Positions 7,227 to 15,761 of a stretch of 64,000 nucleotides of DNA are shown here, piece after piece. Numbering within the stretch: the first letter of the stretch is position 1; every line of letters begins with the position of its first letter. The position numbers and the translations under genes were made by a program. This stretch comes from SXOA01 sp051004015 (GTDB taxonomy: Bacteria; Planctomycetota; Planctomycetia; Pirellulales; Pirellulaceae): the NCBI GenBank assembly GCA_051004015.1, contig JBPCKT010000048.1:1-64000 (forward strand). The letters are read 5' to 3'. The notes under the pieces are model-generated. The model worked only from the letters and a program-made list of their open reading frames with translations. It was not told where the DNA came from and did no database searches.

Positions 7227-8624
7227 ATGCACGGACACGTTCCCTACGAGACGTTTCTCCAGCAGATTGCGGGCTTTCTCGGCTCGTACTATCTGTTCCT
7301 CGCGGTGATGAACGCCGTGGCCGCTCTGCTCATCTGGCAATCCGGGCGGGACAAGGTGCTGTTCCGGGTGCCGGGATTCAACCTACCCTTCACAGCTTCG
7401 ATGGCCTGGCTGCTGGTGTCCATGTTCTTCACCATTCTCGCCCCGATCGCGTTCAGCGGGCGGCAGGACTGGATGGAAGTCATTTCACTCCCCCAGTTTC
7501 TGCGCAGCGGAGTTAACCGGGCCATGAACCCCACGATTTATTCCGTGGGCTCGATGGTGTTCCTGCTGATCCTGTTCTTTCTCCGCAAGTACATCGTCCA
7601 GCCCCCCGCGGCGTGGGCGCTGCTCAACATTTCCGCGCTCGTGATGGGAATGTCCCTGACGGACCCCAATTTTGCGGCCATCGTCACCAAGCCGGACAAT
7701 GTTCCCATCGTCGGCCTGGTTTTCCTGCTTGGGTTCTTTACCTGGATCAGCGCGTATCAGGCGGTGCAAAACGACGAGCGCTTGAAGCAGGGACTCGGCC
7801 CGGTGGAAAAGCTCGATGAAGAGAAGGTGCTGGTCTGGCCGGACCTGGTCTACACCGAGCTGATTTGCATGGTGGCGCTCACGGCGTTCCTCATCGTGTG
7901 GGCCATCGCGCTGCAAGCTCCGCTCGAAGAGCCGGCCAGCTCGGTGAAAACCCCGAACCCGTCGAAGGCCCCGTGGTATTTCCTGGGTTTGCAAGAGATG
8001 CTCGTCTATTACGATCCGTGGATGGCGGGTGTCGTCCTTCCCAGCATGGTGATCGTTGGGCTGATGGCCATTCCTTACATCGACTTCAACAAGACGGGGA
8101 ACGGTTACTACACCATTGACCAGCGGAAGTTCGCGTACCTCACCTTTCAATTCGGCTTTCTGGTGTTGTGGGTCACGCTGATTGTGATGGGGACGTTCCT
8201 GCGCGGCCCCAACTGGAATTTCTTCGGTCCCTACGAGATCTGGGACGCCCACAAAGTCGAAGCCCTCAATAACCGCGACCTGTCCGAGTTCTTCTGGATT
8301 GACATGCCGGACCTTTTAAACCTCGGCTGGAGCCGCCCCAAAGCGCCGGAGGGTTCGACCGAGCTGACCAAGGTTGGCTATGCCATCTTCCGCGAGCTGC
8401 CCGGCATTTTGCTGGTCATAGGCTACCTGACGATCCTGCCGCCGATCCTGGTGGTGTTCAGCAAGTTTTTCCGGGACCTGTTTATCCGCATGGGCTTCAT
8501 CCGCTACATGGTGCTCGCGAACTTGCTGCTGATGATGCTCCTGCTGCCGCTCAAGATGCTCGGCCGCTGGACGGTGAACCTGAAATACGTCATCGCGATG
8601 CCCGAATACATGCTCAATTTTTAA
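7227..8624 (+). CDS. Cytochrome b C-terminal part / subunit IV-like membrane protein, extended
   Basis: A 465-residue polytopic protein with about 9-10 predicted membrane helices. The middle contains the subunit IV signature APWYFLGLQEML (APWY at residues 248-251, bases 7968-7979) followed by DPWMAGVVLPSMVIVGLM. This is the position of the PEWY motif of quinol oxidation sites; here the Glu is replaced by Pro. The ~200 residues before it add several helices not present in a minimal subunit IV, and the C terminus adds two more. Ten bases separate it from the preceding cytochrome b gene and 20 from the multihaem gene, so the three products very probably form one complex. Confidence 0.9.
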   Translation: MHGHVPYETFLQQIAGFLGSYYLFLAVMNAVAALLIWQSGRDKVLFRVPGFNLPFTASMAWLLVSMFFTILAPIAFSGRQDWMEVISLPQFLRSGVNRAMNPTIYSVGSMVFLLILFFLRKYIVQPPAAWALLNISALVMGMSLTDPNFAAIVTKPDNVPIVGLVFLLGFFTWISAYQAVQNDERLKQGLGPVEKLDEEKVLVWPDLVYTELICMVALTAFLIVWAIALQAPLEEPASSVKTPNPSKAPWYFLGLQEMLVYYDPWMAGVVLPSMVIVGLMAIPYIDFNKTGNGYYTIDQRKFAYLTFQFGFLVLWVTLIVMGTFLRGPNWNFFGPYEIWDAHKVEALNNRDLSEFFWIDMPDLLNLGWSRPKAPEGSTELTKVGYAIFRELPGILLVIGYLTILPPILVVFSKFFRDLFIRMGFIRYMVLANLLLMMLLLPLKMLGRWTVNLKYVIAMPEYMLNF

Positions 8625-8644
8625 CGTCACAAGAAGCCTGGCAT

Positions 8645-11600
8645 ATGCCCGCAACGGAATCCACCTGGCGTAACCAAGCGTTGCTTCACCGCATCTTTGC
8701 CGTGAGCGGCGTGCTGCTCACGCTGACGACGGTCTGGATGTTCTACAAGGACCACTACCGGAGTTGGAAACCCGTCCAGCGCAAGTCGCTGGAAGTCGAG
8801 CAGAAGATGACGCAGTGGCGCGAGGAGCAAGTCAAAGCAACGGATGCTTACCAGTCTCACACGCTCTTCGAGGAGCAGCTTCGCCAGGCCGAAACGCGCG
8901 GCATCGACACCAAGCTGATTGCCAGTTTTGTCGCGCACCTGGAAGCCGACGCCAAGTACCGAACGACGACCGTCTCCGCAAGCAAGCTGGAGCGGGATGC
9001 GGAAAAGCTCAACGACCTCCATGCCGAAGCGCTCGAAGCTCGCAAGGCAGCGGAAGAAGCCGCCAAGGCTGCCGAAAAGGCCCCGGCCGACGACAAAGCA
9101 CAAAAAGCGGCCGCGGAAGCACTCCGTGTCTCACAAAGGAAGGATGATGCCGCCCGCGCCCAGCGGAAAAAGGTCATCGCTCAGCTCAAGTCCTGGTCCT
9201 ACAGCGCCAAAACGCGGGAAGACAAGCTGCTTAACGAGCGCAAAGTCCGCAACGGCAAAATCGACGCGGCCAAGGCCAATGTCGACATCGCCATCCGCGA
9301 CCAGAAAACTCGGGAGGAGATCGACCGGTTCCAAGCCATCGTGGACGAGTTAAACAATGACAAGGACTACGGGTATGTGAAGCTCAACAAGGACTATTTG
9401 CAGGCGACCACACATCGCAAAGCCCTCGACAAGATTACCAAGGAAATCACGGCGGACGAGGAAGCCGCGAAGAAAGGCTCCGAAGTAGCTAAGGCAGAAC
9501 TGGTGCGGCTGGAGACCACTGCGCTGGAGAAACGCGAATCCTACATCGCCTGGTACGGCTGGGTGCCGTTACCCGGTAAGAAGGTCCTGAATCTTCCGAT
9601 CCTTGACGCCTTCGGCACCACGCGCAAGATCGACAATCTGTGGTCCAAGGACCTGGAAATTGGCTACGGATCTTACGGCAACGTTCGCCGCTTCGACCGC
9701 TGCACCACCTGCCACCAGGGGATGCAAAAATCGCTTCCAGGGGAGCCCACTTCGCCGGCCTATGTGAACGAACAGAGCTTTGAACTCGTCATTATTCCGC
9801 CCAAGGCGGAAGAGTTGCCCAAGCCTGACGCCGATTCCGCGCTGGCCACCGCGGAAGAGCTGTTGGGTGTCCGCTTCGCCGACACCGGCCTCATCAAGGA
9901 CGGAGACATCACGGTCAAATTCGTCCGCCCGAAGTCTGCCGCCGCCCGCGCCGTGATCACACCGCAAGGCGACACAGGGAATGAAAACCAAGAGGTTGAC
10001 GGAGCCGTGATCCGCGAAGCGGCCGCCACCTTCGTCAGTGCGCCGAGCGTAACGGAAGCACTGTTTCCCAGACGTCCCGGCCTGCTCGTCGGCGACGTGA
10101 TTGAAAAAGTGAACGGCGACGACGTTTTTGGTGGCACCCGCAGCCCGGAGCGCGTGTCTGCCATCCTGGCGGACCTTGTCGCCGTGGGGAAACCCATTCG
10201 CCTTTATGTTCGCCGCGGACTCCCCAATCCGTTTACTTCGCACCCGCGGCTGGACCTCTATATCAGCGACTCCAGCCCGCACCGCATGCAGACCTTTGCT
10301 TGCACCATCTGCCATGAAGGGCAAGGGAGCGCGACGGATTTCAAATGGGCCTCGCATACGCCCAATTCGCAGACCCAGGCGGAGGAATGGACTACGAAGC
10401 TGGGCTGGTTCGACAATCCGCACTGGATCTTTCCGATGTACGCCCAGCGGTTCACGGAGAGCACCTGCCTCAAATGCCATCATGAAGTCGTGGAGCTGGA
10501 GGCCAGCGAGAAGTTTCCAATTGCCCCGGCTCCCCAGGTGGTGCATGGCTATCAGCTCATCCGCAAGTACGGCTGCTTTGGCTGCCACGAAGTGAACGGC
10601 TTTGATGGGCCCGCCAAGCGGGTCGGGCCGGACCTGCGTCTGGAGCCCAACTATTTCGCCGTCGCCCAGGAGCTGACCCGCGGCCTGCCGGCCCGCGAGA
10701 AGAAGTTTGACGACTTGCTGAAACAGGAGCTGGCCAAGAAGCTGGGCCGCAAAACCGTGGCGGACATTCAGAAGGAATTTCAAGCCGCCGCGGGTGAGCT
10801 TTTCAAGTTCGAGAAGGAAAAGACCGACCTGGGGACATCCACGGATCCCGACAAGGACGCCAAGCTGGCCAAGGCCACGGAAGAAGCGGAAAAGGCCAAA
10901 CAGAAAGTGGATGCGCTCGCCAAAACGCTGGAGCCCGTTCGCAAAACTCTTTCCGCCATCAACTCCCATCGTGACCGCCTGGGCCTCATCCGTAAACTAA
11001 GCACAAAGCTGACAGATCATCCCGAAGACACTGATGCCCGCGCGAAGCTGCGCGGCCTTCTGGACGAGGATGTCCTGAATAAGGAAGGCGAGTTTGGCCA
11101 GACGCTCACGCCCCAGGAACATCGCTTTGCTGGAATGCTCAAGGACGTGGAAGTTCCCGGTTCGCTTCGCAAGGCTGGCCCCGCCCTGCGATACCTCGGT
11201 CAGAAGCTCGACCAGCAGTTCCTCTATGACTGGCTCAATGACCCCACCAGTTTCCGTCCCACCACGCGGATGCCGAGGTTTTTCAACTTGCACAACCATT
11301 TGCAGGATCCCGAGGAAGAAGAGTCGCTGCATGTCGCTCAGAAGTTCGAGCCGATGGAGATCCGCGGCATCATGGCGTATCTCACGCACAATCAACAGAA
11401 ATTCGAGCCCATTCAGCCGCCCGAAGACATCGACGGCGGCACCGCGGAGGAGAAACTGACCCGCGGCAAGCTCCAGTTTGAGACTCGCGGCTGCCTGGCT
11501 TGCCACACGCACGGCGATTTCCCCGACGTGTCGAAATATCGCAAGGCCGAGGACATCGTGCAGGGGCCGGACCTGTCGAACATCCATCTCAAGTTTGCCG

Positions 11601-13786
11601 CTGATCGCAATCCCCAGGGGCGGACCTGGCTCTATAGCTGGATCAAGGAGCCGACCCGCTACCACGCCCGCACCGTGATGCCGAACCTGTTCCTCAATCG
11701 CGACGTGCATCCCAAGACGGACCCGATGGAGCCGGACCGCTACTTCGACCCAGCGGCGGATATTGTCGAATACCTGCTTTCAACTCCCGTTCCGCCGGAA
11801 GGGACCGCGAAGAAGGTCGAGAACTTGACGTGGAAGCCCGTGCCGGAAGGCAAGAAGAAGCTGACCGACATTCCAGGAGCAGTAACGGATTTGGACGCGT
11901 TAGTGCTCGAGCACCTCAAGGAGACGTTTCCTGCCCAAGCCGATGATTTCTTGAAGGATGGCATTCCGGCGGCTTACGAAGCGGACCTGAAGGGAGCCGA
12001 GAAGGAGCTCGTTGTTCGCGGCAGCGCGGACCTAATGCAGCAAAAACTCCGCTACGTCGGGCGCAAGACGATTTCCAAATACGGCTGCTATGGCTGCCAC
12101 GATATCCCCGGATTCGAGGACGCCAAGCCGATTGGCACCGGCCTGGCCGACTGGGGCCGCAAGGATCCGAGCAAGCTCGCGTTCGAGCATATCACGGAGT
12201 ATTTGGAACATCATGGCAGCCACGCTCCCCACGGTTCTCATGGCCAAGAAGTCGACACGCATGTCAATAAGGCCGCTCCAGCGAAGTCGAGCGAGGCCGC
12301 GGAAACGGAAGAGTACTTCCATCATCAACTGGAGGCGGGCAACCGGATTGGCTTCATCAACCAGAAGCTCACGGAGCCCCGCAGCTACGACTTCAAGAAG
12401 ACGCATAACAAGCGATTCAACGAGCGGCTGCGCATGCCGCAGTTCCCCTTCACGGCGGAGCAGCGGGAGTCGGTGATTACCTTCGTGCTGGGACTCGTCG
12501 CCGAGCCGCCTCGCGACAAGTACCTTTATAAGCCGTCCGAGCGGGACGCGGCTTTGATTGCCGGAAAGAAGGTGCTCGAGAAATACAACTGCGGCGGCTG
12601 CCACGTGCTCGAAACCGAGAAGTGGAGAGTCAGCTACCCGCCCGGCGAGTTCGGAGCGCAGGCCACCAACTCCACCTATCCCTTCCTGTTGCCGCATTAC
12701 AGCCCCACGGAGTTGGCGGCGCATGCGACTCCGGACAACCGCAACCAGCGGCGCTCCGTGGTCTCCGGCATGCCCTCTTACGCCAAAGCTGATGGCCAGC
12801 CGATCGTGATTGACGAGTCGGAGGGTATTGCCCTGGAGAGCGGCAGCCCGCAAGACCCAACCGCGGTGAAGTACGCTTTCGATCTCTATAAGCCGGCGCT
12901 CGTTGACGGCGGACCCTTCATCACGGGGCAGAACGCCGTGATGGTTGCCCGCCGCACCATCGACGAGAAGTATCCGGCGACCGGCGGCGTGCTCGCCCGT
13001 TACCTGATTCCACGGGTGACCAAGATTGAGCAGCAGACCAACTCCAATGCCTCCGGGGCGGAAGCGTTCGGCTGGGTGCCGCCTCCGCTGGTCGGCGAAG
13101 GGACCAAAGTCCAGCCCGGGTGGCTGCACGACTTCCTGCTGGATCCTTATCCCATCCGGCCAGCCGTCTTCCTGCGGATGCCCAAGTTCAACATGACTTC
13201 CCGTGAAGCCACGGACCTCGTCAATTATTTTGCCGCGCATGACAACGCCAAGTATCCCTACGAAATGACGCCGACGCGGCAGGATTCCGAGCTCTCTCGC
13301 AAGGAGCAAGAGTACCGCGTACTAAATCCACCTGCCGATCCCGCGGCCGCCGGTCGGAGCGTTCGGTTCGACAGCGCGATGCGCGTCGTCACCAACAACA
13401 ACTTCTGCGTGAAGTGCCACCAGGTGGCGGATTTCGCTCCGCAGGGGAGCCCGCGAGCCCTGGCCCCGAACCTGGCGGACGTCTATCGGCGCCTGCGGCC
13501 GGATTACACCCGGAAGTGGATCGCCAACCCCAAGATGATTCTGCCCTACACCTCGATGCCCGTGAACATTCCCTACGACGCGGCCGCGCCCCATCACGGC
13601 GGCATCAGCCAGGACCTTTTCCGCGGTAGCGCCGAAGACCAGTTGGAAGGCATCGTGGACCTGCTCACGAACTTTGACCAGTACGCGAAATCGAACACGG
13701 AAATCAGCAAGCTAGTTCCGCCGCCCCCCGCAGCTGCACCGCCGACTGCCGAGGCAAAGCCTGAGGAGACGAAGGAAGAGAAGTAG
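8645..13786 (+). CDS. Giant octahaem cytochrome c subunit with coiled-coil and PDZ-like segments
   Basis: A 1713-residue protein with one N-terminal membrane anchor (about residues 14-36) and a charged, coiled-coil-rich region to about 310. Eight CxxCH haem-c motifs follow: C353 (CTTCH), C553 (CTICH), C608 (CLKCH), C644 (CFGCH), C950 (CLACH), C1148 (CYGCH), C1316 (CGGCH) and C1588 (CVKCH). Between the first and second, at about residues 475-530, RPGLLVGDVIEKVNGDDV and RLYVRRGLP resemble a PDZ fold with its ligand-binding loop. A second coiled-coil stretch lies near 730-790. Several cytochrome-c-like modules contain conserved Met-rich TRMPRF or VMPNL segments that could provide distal haem ligands. 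It sits directly behind the cytochrome b genes and is likely the c-haem subunit of the bc-type complex, exposed outside the membrane. The fold assignment for the PDZ part is inference. Confidence 0.9.
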   Translation: MPATESTWRNQALLHRIFAVSGVLLTLTTVWMFYKDHYRSWKPVQRKSLEVEQKMTQWREEQVKATDAYQSHTLFEEQLRQAETRGIDTKLIASFVAHLEADAKYRTTTVSASKLERDAEKLNDLHAEALEARKAAEEAAKAAEKAPADDKAQKAAAEALRVSQRKDDAARAQRKKVIAQLKSWSYSAKTREDKLLNERKVRNGKIDAAKANVDIAIRDQKTREEIDRFQAIVDELNNDKDYGYVKLNKDYLQATTHRKALDKITKEITADEEAAKKGSEVAKAELVRLETTALEKRESYIAWYGWVPLPGKKVLNLPILDAFGTTRKIDNLWSKDLEIGYGSYGNVRRFDRCTTCHQGMQKSLPGEPTSPAYVNEQSFELVIIPPKAEELPKPDADSALATAEELLGVRFADTGLIKDGDITVKFVRPKSAAARAVITPQGDTGNENQEVDGAVIREAAATFVSAPSVTEALFPRRPGLLVGDVIEKVNGDDVFGGTRSPERVSAILADLVAVGKPIRLYVRRGLPNPFTSHPRLDLYISDSSPHRMQTFACTICHEGQGSATDFKWASHTPNSQTQAEEWTTKLGWFDNPHWIFPMYAQRFTESTCLKCHHEVVELEASEKFPIAPAPQVVHGYQLIRKYGCFGCHEVNGFDGPAKRVGPDLRLEPNYFAVAQELTRGLPAREKKFDDLLKQELAKKLGRKTVADIQKEFQAAAGELFKFEKEKTDLGTSTDPDKDAKLAKATEEAEKAKQKVDALAKTLEPVRKTLSAINSHRDRLGLIRKLSTKLTDHPEDTDARAKLRGLLDEDVLNKEGEFGQTLTPQEHRFAGMLKDVEVPGSLRKAGPALRYLGQKLDQQFLYDWLNDPTSFRPTTRMPRFFNLHNHLQDPEEEESLHVAQKFEPMEIRGIMAYLTHNQQKFEPIQPPEDIDGGTAEEKLTRGKLQFETRGCLACHTHGDFPDVSKYRKAEDIVQGPDLSNIHLKFAADRNPQGRTWLYSWIKEPTRYHARTVMPNLFLNRDVHPKTDPMEPDRYFDPAADIVEYLLSTPVPPEGTAKKVENLTWKPVPEGKKKLTDIPGAVTDLDALVLEHLKETFPAQADDFLKDGIPAAYEADLKGAEKELVVRGSADLMQQKLRYVGRKTISKYGCYGCHDIPGFEDAKPIGTGLADWGRKDPSKLAFEHITEYLEHHGSHAPHGSHGQEVDTHVNKAAPAKSSEAAETEEYFHHQLEAGNRIGFINQKLTEPRSYDFKKTHNKRFNERLRMPQFPFTAEQRESVITFVLGLVAEPPRDKYLYKPSERDAALIAGKKVLEKYNCGGCHVLETEKWRVSYPPGEFGAQATNSTYPFLLPHYSPTELAAHATPDNRNQRRSVVSGMPSYAKADGQPIVIDESEGIALESGSPQDPTAVKYAFDLYKPALVDGGPFITGQNAVMVARRTIDEKYPATGGVLARYLIPRVTKIEQQTNSNASGAEAFGWVPPPLVGEGTKVQPGWLHDFLLDPYPIRPAVFLRMPKFNMTSREATDLVNYFAAHDNAKYPYEMTPTRQDSELSRKEQEYRVLNPPADPAAAGRSVRFDSAMRVVTNNNFCVKCHQVADFAPQGSPRALAPNLADVYRRLRPDYTRKWIANPKMILPYTSMPVNIPYDAAAPHHGGISQDLFRGSAEDQLEGIVDLLTNFDQYAKSNTEISKLVPPPPAAAPPTAEAKPEETKEEK

Positions 13787-13810
13787 AACGGCCTTTCCAG
13801 GCTGTTTCGT

Positions 13811-13830
13811 GACGGGCTCGCAAGCCCGTC
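13811..13830. repeat. Short perfect hairpin after the octahaem gene
   Basis: GACGGGCTCGCAAGCCCGTC is a perfect 8-bp stem with a 4-base loop, 25 bases after the stop codon of the giant cytochrome. It is followed by TTACC, not by a T-run, so it may act as an mRNA-stabilising hairpin, a weak terminator or a dispersed repeat. The gap to the next gene (about 185 bases) holds nothing else recognised. Confidence 0.5.
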
Positions 13831-13971
13831 TTACCAAGCACTCATGGCCCGTTTTTCGACCCACCCTTATACTGACTAGACCCACCTTACCGCCGCCCGG
13901 CAGGGATTCTGACGGCTTTCTATCGCATGGCTTTCCAAGAACGCGAGAGCCGAGCGCAGAGGAGTAATGAA

Positions 13972-14760
13972 ATGAAATCGAAGTTGTTTTCCACGATTGC
14001 TATGCTCCTATTTGTCACGTCCGCCGCGCAGGCTCAGGACTGGGGCAGCCTCAAGGCCAGGTTCATCCTGGACGGAAAGGCGCCCATCCCCGCCAAAGCC
14101 AACATCAATAAGGACATCGAGGTCTGCGGCAAGCACAAACTGGTGGACGAGACCTTCAAGATTAATGCGGAAAGTGGCGCGATTCAAAACGTCGTGATTT
14201 ACCTCTCGCCCAAGCCAGGTGCTGCCAAGCCCAAGATCCATCCCGACTATGACAAGGCACCCGCGAACGTCGTGCTCGACAACCACAACTGCCATTTCGA
14301 GCCGCACATCGTCATCGTCCGCACCACGCAGAAGCTGGTCGTCAAGAATACGGACTCCGTCGGACATAACACCAAAGCGGACTTCTTCAACAACACGGCC
14401 TTCAATGACCTGATCCCCTCGGGGGGCAGCATTACCAAGTCCCTAACCAAGCCCGAGAGTGCATTCATGCCGATTTCGTGCAGCATCCACCCCTGGATGT
14501 CCGCGAAGATCCTGGTCCGCGAAGACCCCTACGCCGCCGTCAGCGATGAAAAGGGAGAGCTCACCATCGAGAACCTGCCGGCCGGCAAATGGACCTTCAC
14601 CATCTGGCACGAGGGATGTGGCTTTGTGACCAGTGGCAAGAAGGACGGCAAGGCCACGGAATGGAAGAAGGGGAAAATTGACATCGACATCAAGAAGGGT
14701 GTTAACGATCTGGGCGAAATAAAAATCCCGGTAAACATCCTGACCAAGACCAAGTCATAG
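13972..14760 (+). CDS. Secreted cupredoxin-like (blue copper) protein
   Basis: A 262-residue protein with a clear signal peptide (MKSKLFSTIAMLLFVTSAAQ, cleaved near AQA-QD). A cupredoxin domain spans about residues 100-190: the putative copper ligands are the His in DSVGHNTK and the Cys, His and Met in CSIHPWM. A C-terminal beta-domain (ENLPAGKWTFTIWHEG) looks like a carboxypeptidase-regulatory/transthyretin-type fold. AGAGGAG before the ATG supports this start over the ATG at 13927. It is one of two tandem paralogues between the bc-type complex and the cytochrome oxidase genes, so an electron-carrier role in the periplasm is inferred. Planctomycete homologues are sometimes labelled methylamine-utilisation-like. 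Confidence 0.85.
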   Translation: MKSKLFSTIAMLLFVTSAAQAQDWGSLKARFILDGKAPIPAKANINKDIEVCGKHKLVDETFKINAESGAIQNVVIYLSPKPGAAKPKIHPDYDKAPANVVLDNHNCHFEPHIVIVRTTQKLVVKNTDSVGHNTKADFFNNTAFNDLIPSGGSITKSLTKPESAFMPISCSIHPWMSAKILVREDPYAAVSDEKGELTIENLPAGKWTFTIWHEGCGFVTSGKKDGKATEWKKGKIDIDIKKGVNDLGEIKIPVNILTKTKS

Positions 14761-14791
14761 CACCCTCGGCATCCGACGAAGGATCCGGTTT

Positions 14792-15718
14792 ATGAAACAT
14801 CCACTTCACATCCGCGTACTGCTCCCTGCGGCCATGCTGGCGGTGCTGGCCGCCGGCTGTCAGCGGTCGTCTGGGACTGCGGTCTGGCTTGACCAGGGAG
14901 CAGTAGCCGACCTGCGCAAAACGCTTGGCGAAGGAGCGGCCGGCAAGACAGAGGCCGCTGCTGCTGCGGAGCCGACGGGCTTTGCAACGATTCGCGGCTC
15001 CTTCAAGCTCGAAGGAGCTCCGCCCGCGCGCAAGACGCTCCCCGTGAACAAGGACCAGGACATCTGCATGCCTGGCGGCCAATCGGCCCTGTCCGAAGAG
15101 TTGGTGGTGGATGCCAACGGTGGCATCAAGGACGTGGTTATTTATTGCATCACGAAAATGCCAAAGGATGACCCCAAGTGGGAACATCCCGATTACGCCA
15201 CCGGCAAAGCTCAGCCTCTGGTCTTCGACCAAAAGAACTGCGTCTTCCTCACGCATGTGCTGGTCGCGCGCAGCAATCAGACCATCGTGCTCAAGAACAG
15301 CGATACGAAAGGGCACAATGCGAACATTGTCGCCAAAGGCAAGGCCCTGAGTGCTAACAGCTTGATTCCCACGGGCGCCAGTTCCAATTACGTGGCTGGC
15401 GGCGAATCTCCCGAGCCCTTCGACGTTACTTGTAGCATCCATCCCTGGATGTCCGCCAAGATGCTCACTCGTGACAACCCGATATTCGCCGTCACCAAGC
15501 CGGACGGATCCTTTGAAATCAAGAATGTTCCCGCGGGCGTTCCGTTGGAATTCAAAGTCTGGCAGGAATCCTCGAAGTTCATTCAAACCGCCAAGCTCAA
15601 CGGAACGGCCGCCAAGTGGCCCAAGGGAAAACTGTCGCTCACGGACAAGGATATTCTCAAAGCCGGTGAGCAGCGGACGCTCGACGTGACGGTGGACGCA
15701 TCGCTTTTTGGAAGATAG
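14792..15718 (+). CDS. Cupredoxin-like lipoprotein, paralogue of the preceding gene
   Basis: A 308-residue protein with a lipoprotein signal (MLAVLAAGC, Cys at about residue 23) and then the same two-domain layout as the gene at 13972. The blue-copper ligands recur: His in SDTKGHNAN and CSIHPWM with the Cys, His and Met. The C-terminal beta-domain reads KNVPAGVPLEFKVW. It is 31 bases downstream of its paralogue. Lipid anchoring of one copy and free secretion of the other suggests a fixed and a mobile copper carrier, or different partners; that division of labour is inference. Confidence 0.85.
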   Translation: MKHPLHIRVLLPAAMLAVLAAGCQRSSGTAVWLDQGAVADLRKTLGEGAAGKTEAAAAAEPTGFATIRGSFKLEGAPPARKTLPVNKDQDICMPGGQSALSEELVVDANGGIKDVVIYCITKMPKDDPKWEHPDYATGKAQPLVFDQKNCVFLTHVLVARSNQTIVLKNSDTKGHNANIVAKGKALSANSLIPTGASSNYVAGGESPEPFDVTCSIHPWMSAKMLTRDNPIFAVTKPDGSFEIKNVPAGVPLEFKVWQESSKFIQTAKLNGTAAKWPKGKLSLTDKDILKAGEQRTLDVTVDASLFGR

Positions 15719-15761
15719 ACAATTGCAATCCCTGGCCGCGGCAATGCAAATGGACGAGAAA

